Positions 1-14,830 of a DNA stretch of 64,000 bases are shown in pieces. The notes under the pieces are model-generated. The model was not told the origin of the DNA and did no database searches. It saw only the letters and a list, made by a program, of their open reading frames with translations. Source of the stretch: Enoplolaimus lenunculus (taxonomy: Eukaryota > Nematoda > Enoplea > Enoplida > Thoracostomopsidae); assembly GCA_030248215.1 (NCBI GenBank), contig JASANG010001091.1, positions 248,501 through 312,500 on the forward strand. Reading direction: 5' to 3'. Positions within the stretch are counted from its first letter, which is position 1. Every line of letters begins with the position of its first letter. A program made the position numbers and the translations under genes.

Positions 1-14
1 TTAATTATTTTCAG

Positions 15-158
15 GATCAAACCAAACTAACGCCAAAATTTGTGACTGCCACGCTAGAAAAGTTGAATTGTGATGCTGTCGACGATCCGGTAGTTACTAA
101 ACTGCACCATTGTTATGTTATTCGTGGTCTGAAACAAGACACCACATATATTATTGAG
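15..158 (+). CDS. Exon: C-terminal half of a partial FN3 domain
   Basis: Acceptor tttcag at 9-14, donor gttagt at 159; 48 codons, ends phase 0. The peptide ends with LKQDTTYIIE, the typical F-strand 'L.p.t.Y' of FN3. The first half of this domain lies upstream of the window. Confidence 0.75.
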
Positions 159-3100
159 GTTAGTAAAGAACTGTAGATTGTTTGAATAATTCCGACCCGT
201 AGTCAGGTCTCGCCGTGATATGAACGGGGCTAAACATCTTTCAAGAGGAGCAAACAAGCGTTTTCCTTACAAGCAAGGTTGAAAATGTTCTTGGGGGGGA
301 AATTCTTGCAGGGGGTTGCACTGTAAATTCAAATGAGTTGATTAATCAATTCAGCTAGCGAGTTGATTATTTCTGAATTAACATCAGTAAGCATTAACTC
401 ACTCTGAGTTAATTTGATTCTCAATCTGAGTTGAATTGACTCTAGGTGGCTTGGTTAATTAACTCACATTGAATTGAATCAACTCAAAATTCTGAGTTCT
501 GATAATCCTAACTCAGACTGAGTGATTCAACTCATTCTGAGTTAAAATCAACTCACTGAAATTTACAGTGTGAGCCCCTGCCCAATTCGGTTTACCGAGC
601 TCTACATATGAGTTGTTAAAAATTAATTTGGCTCTTGCACTGTTCACCACCTATTCATGGGCTTAATTTAATGCTCAGGTTTAGCGCTTAGGCTTAGTTT
701 TCGTAAAGCCTAAGCGTTAACCTTTGCCTAAGATTTTACCTAAGCCTACGCCTAAGCCTTATTCTTGAAATCAGGGCAGTGTACAAGACCCGGTTTATGT
801 TTGTTCTAATAGTTGCATCACGCCCGTAGCCAGCTCAACTTGCTACAGGGGCTAAAAATATTAAGAGAGGCATACAAGCGTTTCAGATGAAATCTGGTTA
901 GAATCATTATGACTGGGAGGGGGGGGACAAAATTTATCGCGAGATCGGAGCCCAGTGGCCCCGGTCAATACTAAGGGCGCGAGTTGAATAGACAGTTTTG
1001 AACCAGAGCAAGTTCTTGCTACAATATGATTGGTTGTTTGAAAGTTTAGTTTGTTCAGCAATTGATTGGGTTATTCTGAACAGTAATTTATATTTGGGAC
1101 AACCGAGTTGTCAACTGAGGCAAATAGATGTTCAGGATACCGCATATATGAACCGTCTTAAAATATCAAAATATATAACCAGAATTGGGTCGCAACTACG
1201 TAAGTCTGCTCTTTCAATTATTTGGGGAATATACGTAAGTTTTAGAGTTATATGCATATGCGCCCCGTTTACTTACGTATAACTATCCAAAATACACTTT
1301 TTTGCCGATATTTCAAATCGAAATGAATATCAGTCTTCTCGCTTTTATTCGGATCACTACAGTAAGACTACTCAGAAATGCAAGCCTAAGTCAAAGCATA
1401 AAAATAACCCTAAGCCTAACACCCATATTCACAAATGCGTATAGCACATATCAGTTAGCGATAGGTATTCAAACTGCCAACATCTCTGCAATTGCAGATC
1501 CCAAAATTGGTACAGGAGTAGGGCAACTCAAACTCGAACAATGTGTAGAATTTTGAACCTTCGTTACAGGGACCTATCGCCAACTGGTGATAGTAGCTAC
1601 ACACATTTGAGAATGTGGGCTTAGGTTAATAAAATTTGAAAATTTCCAAAACAAATTTAGGAACTTGTAAACGAGTCGATTTAGATTTTAACCGATCATG
1701 AGCAATTTAGCTCATATGTTATATTTTGCTGTTTAAAATATTAATATTCACTATTAATGTTAATAAAAAATGTTTTCAAATTTTAGGATGCTCGTTTAAC
1801 GAAAACATTTGCAGAATATTTCCATTGCTTAATTTTCAAATAATTATTTCGAGTTCCATACCGGTGCAAAGTACATCGGTTTTTTGAGCAGTTTTGCTTG
1901 TTGTCGAACCGGAAAATTAATCTGCGTCCGCTTGCTACAAATCATATTAATCTATTTTATTTACAAAAAATGCCATTTGGTTTAAACAACAGTGGATGAT
2001 GTATACTTCAACAAGAGTATGCAACTGGGTACATTCTGTGTAGAAAAGGCACCCTGCACGCGTGCGTTTTTGCCTTACCCCTCTTTATTTAGAGGAGTGG
2101 TACAACCGGCGGAGCGCGCCATGACACTTTATGTATGCGGCGTCAAACATGTTATCCTTATAGTTTAATGCAGGAATATTCATGTGATAGCTACCCCCCG
2201 TCTAAACAAGGAGAGGTCGGGCAAACACGCAACGCCCAGTGGTACATTTTGGAGAATTCGGACCCCAAGAGTTGCATACTCTTGTCATTATCCACTCTTG
2301 ATTTTTAATAATAACCAAGAAATTGTGAAATTTCAGCAGCTCCGATTCGCCCCCCGAAATGTATTTATTGAGTAAAGTTAGCTAATCCTTATGCTTGCTT
2401 AACCCTGGCTTGAGTATTGTAATTTGATATTATGTATTATACAAATAAGACATATTGTTTACAAATGTTTTCAGGTCAGAGGTAAAACTGATGAATGGGG
2501 CGAATGGTCACAGCCATTGTATATGACAACCAAACGTGGTAAGACTGACCTCAATTTTGCAAATTTTACGTTTTGTCCAGGGACGGATATGTGCCGTAGC
2601 GCAAATTATGACGTCGAGTATTTAGTTACACTCGAAACACTTTGCAGTCTGTGGTTTTGTCCAGGGACACAGGCGGATCCAAAAATTTCTGACGTGGGGG
2701 TGCGGGCTGGTAAATGTTAGGAAACATTAAAATTATGAACGTAGGGTTTTTATTATTTTATCTCAAAAATTTTCTGAGGGGAAGAATTGTAAGATAGGAG
2801 GGACCTTATCATTTTATCACACAAACATTTCTGATGGGGGGGGCGTAGGAGGGACCTTATCATTCATTTTATCACACAAACATTTCTGATGGGGGGGGCG
2901 TACGACGCCCCCCCAACCGTCGCTCCCCTCAGGATCCGCTGGTGTCCAGGGATTACTTACATGTCATCATCCACGCAGCTGTTTTGAGCTTTTACCCGCT
3001 AGACAGTGCTTGCTTAGCGAAATCGTAAGTATAGAATTAAACGGAAGTAGTATACTAACAAAAACGGTTGCAATGCTTTGAATATTATACTAATTTGAAA

Positions 3101-6100
3101 TAGTTCAGAATACTATCCCTATTATTGCAGATTTTAATTTGTAATATCTATTGTTCACTGGAAATGCATAAATATAAGCTAAAAGTCATGCCTGAAACAC
3201 ATTTAGTGGACGTTTCAGCTTTAATAACTAGTGAACGTGGTTGCAATATTTGCAATTGCAAAATCTTGCAATATTAATGTTTCACGTCCAATTTTTCATT
3301 AATCAGTTACAATGTTTTGCTGTATCCGCAATTATTGACTAGAACAATGCCCAAATTATGCGTGCCAGTTGTGGTCGTTCCAGCTTTAATAATATAAACA
3401 TTCATGTTTTCTTTCTGTCTACTTATATGACCGTTATTACATAAGAGATGGATCATTTACAAGAATATTTACCCTTCGAAAATTACAGCGAAGACTGAAA
3501 CAAAGTATTTTTCAAAGGATTTAAAACAAGCTTTTCGATCCGAAACGTGTCGAAAAATTTTCTCGCAAAAAAACATTTTACGTTGAGGTTATTTCGTTCC
3601 GAAATAAAATCCCGGCTTCGCCTGTGGTTTCGACGTTAATAAATTTTGGAATGTTTTTGATTTCAGAGAAACCATCAGCTGGAGGTATATTGGATTTGCT
3701 CGACAGTAAACCGACATCGCTTTCAGTCTACTGGGAGCCTCCGAATTCAGTAGCGTCCGAAATTGAATATTATACGGTGAGTTTTGCATTGTTCATCCGA
3801 GGAAATAAATTGTTAAACACTGTGCGTTGTGTGTTCGTGTACACTATTTGCAAATAGTCTTCGATTGAAATAAGAAAATTGTGAGTATATATTAATTGCA
3901 ATTGTGGGTATTTTTTAATGAAAATTTGAATTTTGATACTAAAATTGTGAATTTCGATGCAGAAATTGTGAATTTTGATACAGAAATTGTAAATTTTGAC
4001 GCAGGAATTGTGAAGTTTGATACAGAAACTGTTAATTTTAATACATGAATTGGAACTTTTCACTGAAATTGTGAGTTTTTTAATGAAATTGAGTGAATTT
4101 ATTAAGTTGTGAGTTTTTGTACTGAAATTGTGAATTTATTAACGTAATTGTGAAATTTTACTGAAATTGTAAATTTTTCACTGAAATTGTGAATTTTTCA
4201 CTGAAATTGTGAATTTTTCACTGAAATTGTGTGAAGTTATTAATTTGTGAGTTTTTTACCGAAATTGTTAATTTATTATCGTAATTGTGAAATTTTACTG
4301 AAATTGTAAATTTTTCACTGAAATTGTGAATTTTTCACAGAAATGGCGAATTTTTTTACTGAAACTGTTACATTTTCACTGAATTGATGGAATTGAGACT
4401 AGTCTTTATTGCTAAGCATATAATTCACAATTTCAGCCCACACCGCTGATTTAAGAACACTTGATATCCCAGCATCTCTGGTTAAATTTCTCGTTTAGAA
4501 GATTTGTTGCAATCTAAACATTTCAACAAATATAATCGAATTTTACATATTTCAGCTCAATATCCGGGAGTTGGGTCAACCGTTATCCGATGTGAAGCGA
4601 CAAAACGTATCCGCAGCAACGACGAAATATACGTTCAGCAATTTACAACCATCAACGCCGTATAACGTAACAGTGAACGCTATGGCGAAATCTGTACTAC
4701 CAGATTCGTCAGCGTACCGAGATATTTGGTACAAAAGTGATTTATTTAATACACCAAGCGAAGATGGTAAGTTTCTAAGTCTCATTTGGTCATGGGCACC
4801 GATAGGGATTGCAAGAGCGTTCTGCTGCCCCTGAAATCTTGTGTTTTGCGAAACAGTTTTGGCCGAGGCACGAAAAATGAATGCCGCGTAGGAGTTTAAT
4901 GAAAAGTAGCTTATTTTATAGATCTTGACGCTATGAGTTCATCGGTACCTGCTTAAGCAACAGGGATGCGAATGGTTCAACAGTTATGGCTGTTTAAATT
5001 TCAACTTTTTACTATATTAGCCCTTTTACTCATAGATTATACTATGAGAGCAACTAAATACATTAATGTACGAGCAATACACACACTGTGAGCAGTGTTC
5101 AACGTGAGAGCCCCCTCGGGCTCGAGCGTCAAGATCATATAGCGCAGTGGTCATGGTAAACGCCTCCCAGCCGTGAGACTTAGGATCGAATCACACCTAG
5201 AAATTACGTCTCATGTGAAATCGCAAATATTCATGTGAGAAAGGGTTAAACATGTACAACCGCCTTGGTTTGAACACCGGGAAATATTGTTTTATGGCGC
5301 CACAATATGTAACCGTCATAACATTTTGTTCAAATGCCTCCTCTTACTTACCCATCTCAACTCAATAATTCTGGCGGCGCCCATGTATAGACTTTTGATT
5401 AGGGTTCCAACAGGAACTGTATTTTACCGGAAACAAGAACCGGAACCGGAATTGCAAATATCTATTGCATCACCGAATTACTGCTATTAGAATATGGTTA
5501 AAAATAGACTATATTGTTCATCGACTGTTTGGCGTTTTCGCTAACCAGTTTTCAAGGTTTTACAAAAAATATGCGTCAAATACTTCAAAAAATGCTGAAT
5601 TTGTTGATGGACACAAGTTTTGAAAAGAATTTCAGTTTGAGCAAAATTTTTGAGATGTAAATTCTTCATTTTTTTTATTTTTAAACTTTTTCTTCAAAAT
5701 TTGTTACAAGACCGTGTAAAATTGCGGTTCTTGCGTCGTTCACCGCCACCGCCGGAACAGCAACAGGAACAGGAATTGAATTTTAGCCGGAATTTTGGCC
5801 GGAACAGGAATTTCGGTTGATCCTTGCTCTTGATTTACCACATAAGCAAGAATTTTGGATTTAGAAATCTGATCACAGGCCCGTAGCCAGCTGACCTTGC
5901 TATGGGGGGCTAAAATTTTTCAGGAGAGTCATTCAAGGGGTTTTGATGACTTGCAAGCAAGGTTGAAAAATTTTTCTAGGGGGGTCAAAATTTGTCCAGG
6001 GTGAGGGCTGAGCTCGCCTGCCTCCCCCCCCTTGGCTACGGGCCCGTCTGATCAACATGTTATATTATCCGAAGAAAAGTTTCAAAACTAAATACGGTGT

Positions 6101-9100
6101 TTCTACGACACATTTTCACAGGCACGTTATACAACTCGTTGTTGTATAGTTTTCCAACAAGCCTAAGCCTAAGCCTAATCGTAAGCCTTGGTTATGCCAA
6201 AATCTTAAAACTTCGACAACTGTGAAGTTTGTGTGTAAGATTCCAGTGTGATATTTGGTTGGTTGGGGGGGCTGATTTATTTAGGTTTGAAAATGTCAGT
6301 TTGAAACTTTATTGGGTATATTTTGTTTACAGACGGTGGCGGGTTTTTGGTTTGGATGCCAGCTCCAAGCAATTTAAGACTGATTAAGAAGACACAAACC
6401 AAAATGCACGTTGAATGGGATCCGCCGGAGTTTCTTCAACCGGAATACGATCGTTTATTTACCCATTATCGAGTAAGTTTTGCAGCTGCTGTTGAGCGAA
6501 TACTACTTAAACGAATTATTTGAATATTTCAATTTAAATTTTATGTAATTGTATACTAATAAGCTTCGAGCTCAACATTTTGGACAGAAAAAAACTTGTT
6601 ATATATTGTTATAAAAATTTTGGCCAATGTATAGAACAGGTACGGAACAGTAGTATAGGAATATTCCTAAGCCTAAGCGTAAGCGTAAGAACGAACTTAT
6701 ACTTAAGACTAAGCAAACAAATTAGTCTAAAGCTTACACTTGCTCTGTTGCAGTCTTACGCAATAACGTTTTGCTCTTGTTATCTTTGCAAGGGCCAAAA
6801 TTTCAAATGAAGGTTTCGTGTGGTACATACAACTAAAAATGGCTAAACACTCTGGGGTATAAAAACACAGCAGGGGGGTTGATCCTTAAAACATTTTAGG
6901 CAAATAAAACTTTAAGACTATGACCGTCGAGCGAAGCCGTTTGCCTAGGTTTCATAATTTGGTTAAAATTTGAAAAAATCTTCATGCCTAATAGTTGATA
7001 CAGTATAAAATAGTATTTTGGAGTTTCTAAGCATGGGCGTAGCCAGGATTTTTGAAATTTTACAGGGTTAAATCGTATAAAAAATTTCGAAACTAGGATC
7101 TTGTGTGACCAATTCAAAAAATGCCTTAAACCCCCAGGACAATGATCCCAAAACGTGGCCCTGGGCCTTTGACCCCTAAACTCACATCCGCAATGGCTAC
7201 GCCGGGCGAAACTTTGATTGAATATATTTGTCGACTGATTTGTATATTTTTGGCAAAAAATTGCATCATGAAGAAAGTATTAGTGGCACTAGACGCACCC
7301 ACCTTCAGAAACTTTTTTGTGATCAAATAGTAGGGACCCTACTGTATTGACCCGAATAAGAGGGGAGGTCCCCATTTTGAGTCCGAATCAATTGGAGTCC
7401 GTATTCCTATTAAGAGTCCGTCAGCGGATAGAGTCCCCAAACCCTAATTAGAGTCCATAGATGTCAATGAACCCTAATTGTAGCGCATAAATGACACCAG
7501 GACCAAATAATTTGAGTTCGAAACTTTAAAGCGTACTTAAATTTTGAAAGTACATTCCTAAGTATAACCTTGTATTATCGCTCAAGCTATTATTGACACA
7601 ACGCAAACAACGTTAAATTCAACGGATAATTGCAGTACCGGATATATCAGTAACGAAGGGCGGCGGAGCGTGGGTTAAAAATAAACAACAGTCCGTAACC
7701 GAATTACAAGGGGCTACCCTCTGAAGAGGCCAAATAAATATCAGTCCCCCCTCTTATTCGGGTCACTACAGTACGTTACAGTCCTCAAATTGTGTTTCCA
7801 GGTGACCCACACTCCGATTGCAAACAATTTATTACCAATTGGTGAAACGAATACTTCGGTTGTCAAACGCAAGCGACAGGATATTGAATTTGAAAAGTTA
7901 ACCCCGAAAACCGTTTATAATATAACCGTAGAAGCTGGAACCACGAACGGCCACGGTCACAAATTGTGGGGCGTATACTCAACGCTACCTACAGGCAAGT
8001 AATTAAGATTCGTAACCGCCGGGGGTGCGGATGAGTGGCAAGGCAGAACGTCCTTGTTCTTAGATGACCGAAAGCACTAAAAGAATTTTTAGGAACATTT
8101 TTCTAGTTTACTATATCTTTTTCTGCCCTCCTAGTAACAATTCCTGGTTGTAACTCCGAAGCAGTGTTTATGTTTTTAGTTTTGAGTCAAATACTATAGC
8201 GTATTAATATGTGAAAATTTTTAGTGATGAATAAATATTTTTCTTAGTTTTGTTTTTTGTTATTTTAAATTCGAACGGGAGGGGTGATACTTCTTGCAGT
8301 GGCGGGATTGGCTACTTCGACACAACCGGCCAAGATATTGAATTTTGTTTAAATCTTAAAATTTCAAAATAAAGTAAAAAGTAATAACAAGTTTGTTTTG
8401 GTTTTAAGAAGTTGACCACAAATGTCGGAATATACATTCAAGAGGGTGCAGTTGCCCCCCCCCTCGTGGCCCTTTGATTTCTTAAACATTTTGTATATCA
8501 GAAGGCATATAGACCTCGGCATCGTTTTGCACTTAAACAGTTTTTAAATATGAAGGTCCGTAGACCTACGAATTTTCAGTTGCTGCAGTTTACAATTTTC
8601 TCCATTGGGTTCCACTGCCACTCCGCAACACAACAGTTTCGCGGCGATTACGAAGTCAACCAACACTCATTGATGATAGCTTAGGCTTAGGCTTAGGCTT
8701 AGGTTTGCTTAGGTTTAGGCCAAGGCTTAGGCTTAGGCTTAGGCTTAGGCTTAGGCTTAGGCTTAGGCTTAGGCTTAGGCTTAGGCTTAGTCATTACAGG
8801 TGTTTGATTAATTCCAAATTTTAATTTTAGGCATTTAACTATTAATTCTTAAAATTTTACATTTTAGGCAAACCTTGGGTGCTTTCACTTCGCCGTCGTA
8901 CACCAACTTCATTACACGTTCAGTGGGATCCACTGTTTGGCAATGTCGCTACTTATACGGTAATGGCTGAGTTTGTGAAATCTTACTTATGTATTTACCC
9001 AAATTATACTTAAATACTAACTTAAACCGCCGACTTGAGAGTAAATACTTAAATTTTGTAGCAAAAACAAAAAACGTTAAATGTAAGCCATTGTCATAAC

Positions 9101-12100
9101 AAGGTAGTAACAGTTTTGCTTTATATTAAGGAGGCATTACGACTGTGCAATTTCAATTAGACCAAGGTTATACTTGAACGGTTCATTTGTAATATATCAA
9201 ATTTCAGCGTAAGTATTTAATATACTTAAGTACGCTTTTAAAAACAACAAAATGGCCAAGTAACTTAGCACCAAGTGCAGAAAAACAATCAATGTTATAC
9301 ACGGATGATGATGGTCAACGTTACTTTTAGCGATGTAACAGTAATTTCATGGTATGCATCAGAATAAAGTAAATCTAAGCGTAAGCCTAAGCCATAAACA
9401 GTCAAACGGTCAAACGCACTTGATTGCAGTCCCGATAAAACGCGCGGTGGGATGCTCTAGCATGTTTCATATGCTTACATCCCCCGTGAATTAGTAAATT
9501 AGTTAAAGCAAGAGTGCAATGATACAAGAGTGAGCAACGCTTTGGATTCCGCGTGGTGCAACTTATCTTATTTAGAGGTGGGGTCGCTATCACACGGCAA
9601 TACCCCTAAATTAAACAATAAGCTGAGTATATTTGATGCCGGATACATACAGGCCCATGCTTCGCACAGGTGGTACCCCCCTTTAAATAAGGGGAGGTCG
9701 GTCAAAAACGCAACGCGTGCCGGATACATTTTGTACCATGCGGAACCCCAAGAGTGACACACTCTTGTATGATGCACTGTTGGTTAAAGCAAAAGTAATC
9801 AGTATGTTTCGTAAATTTTAGATCCAAGCAGTTACGTTGCCGGGATTTGGCAGTTCACCAGTGTTTACGATTGGTGGCGACAAGACAGATCATTTGATCA
9901 AAGGATTGTTGCCTGCAACTGCATACAATGTCACACTGGTCCCTGATGGTGTTGACCGTGTTGCTTGGGGCGCTTATGCAACATTACCTCCAGGTAGGAT
10001 TTCAGGGGATACAGCTTGGATGCCGTGCTTAACGCCCGTCACCCATAAACCAAATGGTGACACTCAGATCCAAGGGTCTTGACACACAATTGTGAATTAA
10101 GTAACTATTCATTATGGCCCGGTTTCTCACTGGTTTCGCTCGCGAAATTGCTTCGCTATTCTTCGTTTGGTTGATATTCTTAATTAACTTATGTCTCTTA
10201 AATGGTTCGCTCCAAACGAATGGAATCAATGCTGAAACTAAGTCCGGCTCTTTCGGTTGTTGATCCTCGCTCGCCTCGTTATTGCCCATACCCGGTATCG
10301 CAATCCATGCGGGATACGACCGTAGGTCAGCTGTTACCCGCTAACCCCAAAACGTGACGGGTTATCAAATCCGATACACCGTCATAAGTCAAACCTCAGT
10401 GAGAGTAAACAATTCTAAAAAACCTCCGTTGAACTGAACGAACGAGAGGCCGGCGATATTTTTGCATTAAATGGTTTAAATTTCAACACGAAACTTTTAG
10501 TTTTGGTGGGTTTTTCAGAGGCTGCCCGCGACATCCCTATATTTTTCCAGGTGTGTCGACTGACGCCCCTAGCAAGCAGCATTGTTTTTCGAATCTACGA
10601 CAATTCGTCGACTGATAACTTGTCGGCCAACAGTGTCCAAAAGCCTGCGAATCAATCTAACCATGATTCTAAGCGTAGACCTAAGTCGAAGTCTAAGCCA
10701 AACCATAGTGATAGGTAACGAAATGTCGAGTTGATGAAATTTCGAACTAAAACGAGTCGGTCGACGATTTGTTGGTCGACGAATTCTGATTTTTACCCTG
10801 TTTCTCCCGTTCGTTTTAAGCTAAATATTTAATAGTTACCTTTTAATTCTTTTTTTATTAATATATTTGATCTTTTACTGTAGTTTAGCTGATATTCGTT
10901 GTATCGGATTTTTCTTATTTTGCAGGACATTACTATGTCGACAATCTGACGGTATGCGAACGAACGGAACATTCAGTTGCATTCTCGTGGGAACCTGTTC
11001 AAGAAACGTCCCAAGTGTCTTTCCAAGTAAACATCGCAATATATTCATTTAGAATCTACTGCAATTCGTCGCCTGACAACTTGTCCAGGGTGGCACCAAA
11101 GGTTCGGATTCAGATTCGGATTCGGCAAAAATTTGAGGTTCGGATTCGAATTCGGATTCGGTTGTGGAAAAGCCGAATCCAAATGCCGAATTCAACAAAG
11201 TTCGGCAATATGTTTTTTTCATTTCTAAACAATAAAATTTTTAAATACCTTGCTATAAAAATCAATATTTTTTATTTCAGGTGAAAAATCTCAGCATTGA
11301 CGTCGGGACGAAATATATTAACGTATTAAACGTTATACGGCTGGCATTGCGTTGATATTCTGAAACAAATTATAGATATATCTGAAATTTGCAACATGCA
11401 GGATTCGGATTCAGATTCGGTTTCGGATTCGGCAAATTAGCAGTGGATTTGGATTCGTATTGGGATTCGGTCAAATCGTGGATTCGGTGCCACCCTGGGC
11501 TGCCCAACAGAGTCCTAAAACCTGCGGATAAATATAAGCATAATTTTAAGCGTAAGCCTAAACGTAAAGTTTAAGCACAGTGACGGGGGACGAATTGTTG
11601 AGTTGATGAAATTTCGGATTACAAGTTGCGCGGCGACGAGTTGCCGGGCGACGAGTTGTCGTGATACCGTTCATTCAAATTGTATAATTCTGAGAGGGAC
11701 ATATCGCCCCCCCCCCCCCCGAAATTTATGGAGAAAGTAAAAAGTCTTTTACCAGTTGTAGAATAATTAGTTGTATCCCTGTGTTGAAAACGTTTTGACG
11801 GTCGCTCGCGAAACAAAACTGCTACAGGAAGATACAACCTTTCGAGTTGAAATAATGGCTAAGCCCCTGGTTCCATCGCGACCAACTTGTTGAAAAGTGA
11901 AATTTATTGAGATTTCATAGATCTTGTAGTTTTACGCTAAAAATATATGAAACTAAACTGAGGAAAAAATGACCACAAAAGTAGGACAAATCATATGCTA
12001 TTGAAACAATTGTGCAATATTTCGAATCTCACCATTCACTGGTTCGAAAGTTACAAGACCTATAACCAACTGGTGATATGTGCTACACACATTTGATGAA

Positions 12101-14776
12101 TACGGATCCAGAATAAACAAGTTTGCATTCAAATTTGGGATTATATATGACGTGTCAGTATTATAATTTTAGGTTCGCCATACAAAACAAAACAATATTC
12201 AATGGATAACACTGCCATCGCGGCCTGCGTATCAATTTCGATGCCCCGGTCAAGCGTGTGGGGCCGATCAGAAACACTGCCATGTGCTGTACAACCTTGG
12301 CATCGATCCAGAATATCATTATATTCAGGTAAACACATGTTGGTTTTTAGTTTACTGTAGTGATCCGAATAGAAGGCGGACTGAAATTTATTTTGCCTCT
12401 CCGAAGTGTTCCCTGATGTTATTCGATTACGGATGATTATTTTACAATTCACCACATGTAATAGTTGGACCCAACACACTGTTTTTATATTATTTCTTTA
12501 TGAGCAGAACTGGCGTGCTCTGAAGCATTTTTGTTGATTGCGTAGTCCGTTAATCTCTCTGGTTCAATAAAAGTTGATGTGTGTTATCTCAGTAGTTTGT
12601 TTTAGGTTCGGGCTAAACTTGACAAAGGACCGTGGAATCGTTGGAAAACGTTGTCTCACGGTGGCAGCATTGAATCGATGGACGACACAGGTTAGTGTCA
12701 GTTTAGCTATGTAATTTTTTTATTATAACATTTTTGGCCAATGTTACTTTTAGGGCCGTAATAGTAGATTAAGCGTATTTCAGAACCTATAAAGCCTAAG
12801 CGTTGCAAAAGCGTATTCGTAAACCTAAGCCTTAGCCTAACCTTAAACCTAAGCCTAAGCAAAAAAATGTAGTCTACAGTGTAAGCCTACTCTTTGACAG
12901 ACCCACCAGAAACCAGGGTGGCCCTAATGCAGCATTCAAAATAAGAAATTACGCTATGCCACCGGCACCGGCATGTGGTAGGGTTAGCGAGTCGCAATTT
13001 TAATAAGTGCCACTCGTTAGCCCTACCACATGCCGTTCCCGGTGGCACAGCGTAATTTCTTATTGTGAATGCTGCATAAAAGTAACATGGTCTCTAGATT
13101 TTTTCAGCTAATAAATGATTTCACAAAATTGTTGATTATGAAACTTAAAACGTCGTTTCATATATAACAAATTTTTCATTCAAATAACGACATTTTAGGC
13201 CGTTTTTTGACTATTTTTCCATTTATTTACAGCGTATCCTGATCCATGTTGCATTGTTCCACCGCCGTATTTCGTTAAATTCTTGAACGCTGCCGGCTCG
13301 ACTAAAGAGTTTCTGATTGGACCAGGAAGTGTGGTTAACGCATCCACAATGTGAGCTGGGTTCCGGTATTTTTTAGCTTAAATATGAATATTAGAAAAGA
13401 TACGACAATAAAGCATAATAATCAATGGTGGATCCGGAAATCTCTGAACACCAGGCACGTGATATTTACATAGAAGTCGGAAGAAAAGCGTGCGAGCGAA
13501 GCGAAAGACGAACCAACCGCAATCGTAGTACTAAATCATAATACAAAATCTTGATTTTGATCCCGTTTAATGTCTATGATAAGTAAATATGGTGTGAAAC
13601 GCGATATGGCAAGTAACCAGGGTTCCAACCGGAACTTGATTTTGTCGGAAGCGGAATCGGAATCAAATTATTCCGTCGGAACCGCAATCGGAATCGGAAT
13701 CGGAATCAAGTTTTAGGAATTCTATTCAAAAGTTAAAGATGTGTGATTTTAACTGTTATTGTAGTATGCCTGTTTCCGTTACTGTTCACAGTTTCAGTAA
13801 ACAAAATTTTATATAGCTGACGGAATAATACACGTAACAACTCGGAATATTTACTAAGAAAAAACCAACAGAACAATTGCAAATTAACGAAACAAAACGA
13901 AAATCATCTTAAAAACTAATAACCGAAACATCAGAATTCCGGCATCGGAACTGCACTCAGCCGGAACCGGAATCGAACGTCAAATTTTGCCGGAATTTTA
14001 GCTGGAATCGGAATTCCGATGGAACCCTGCGAATAACAAACGCATTAACAGTAACTTCACAACATGGGAGTATCAACAAAAATGTCGCGATATGAGATAA
14101 AATTGGTACACAACTTCCTGGTGCATGCTTACGCGAAAAGTGCATAAAATTTGAAGTTTAGTATTATTTTGCTGGCTCCGGCACACCGGGTAAAATCCTG
14201 GGCCACTGGATATCTCTAATTTTTGTATATTTCAGGCGTTATTATGTAATGGTGGACGAACGAAAAGATTGGGGAAAATACAACAATAAAGCGTTGCTTT
14301 TTGATCGCGTAACTGCTGAACGGCGTGGATTGCAATATTATATAGCGGGCGCATTTGACGGAACAACACTTACAGGTACAGGGTTGTATTTACTGTCAAT
14401 CTTTGCTTTTCAGTTGTATGTAGCACCCACTGTCAATTCTGGCAATCTGCGATAATTCGACAAACGACAATTTGTCGCCAAACAGTATCCGAAAGCCAGT
14501 GATTAGATCTGAATAGATTTATGTATATCGTAAACGTGTATTCCTATAAGCCTAACCCTAAGTTTTATGATGAGCGATCATTTGTGCAGTAGATGAAATT
14601 TCGGATTACAAGTTGTTAGGTGACGAGTTGTCGGGCGGCGAAATGTCGTGATACCCAACTGTTGTTGGTCAGGTATGTAACCTTTAGGCAAACGAATGAC
14701 GAGATTTGAAATTTAGGGCATTATTCATATTTTTGCAGTCTCGGTAGGTTACTTGTTTGAAAATTTATAATTATTA

Positions 14777-14830
<54 letters not shown>

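Noticed and set aside
8678-8790. Telomere or chromosome-fusion scar
   Set aside because: TTAGGC-type runs are short, dispersed at many sites and mostly inside MITEs with target duplications.
12141-12479. Minus-strand ORF of 112 codons
   Set aside because: Antisense shadow of the receptor exon 12173-12328 plus MITE D sequence.
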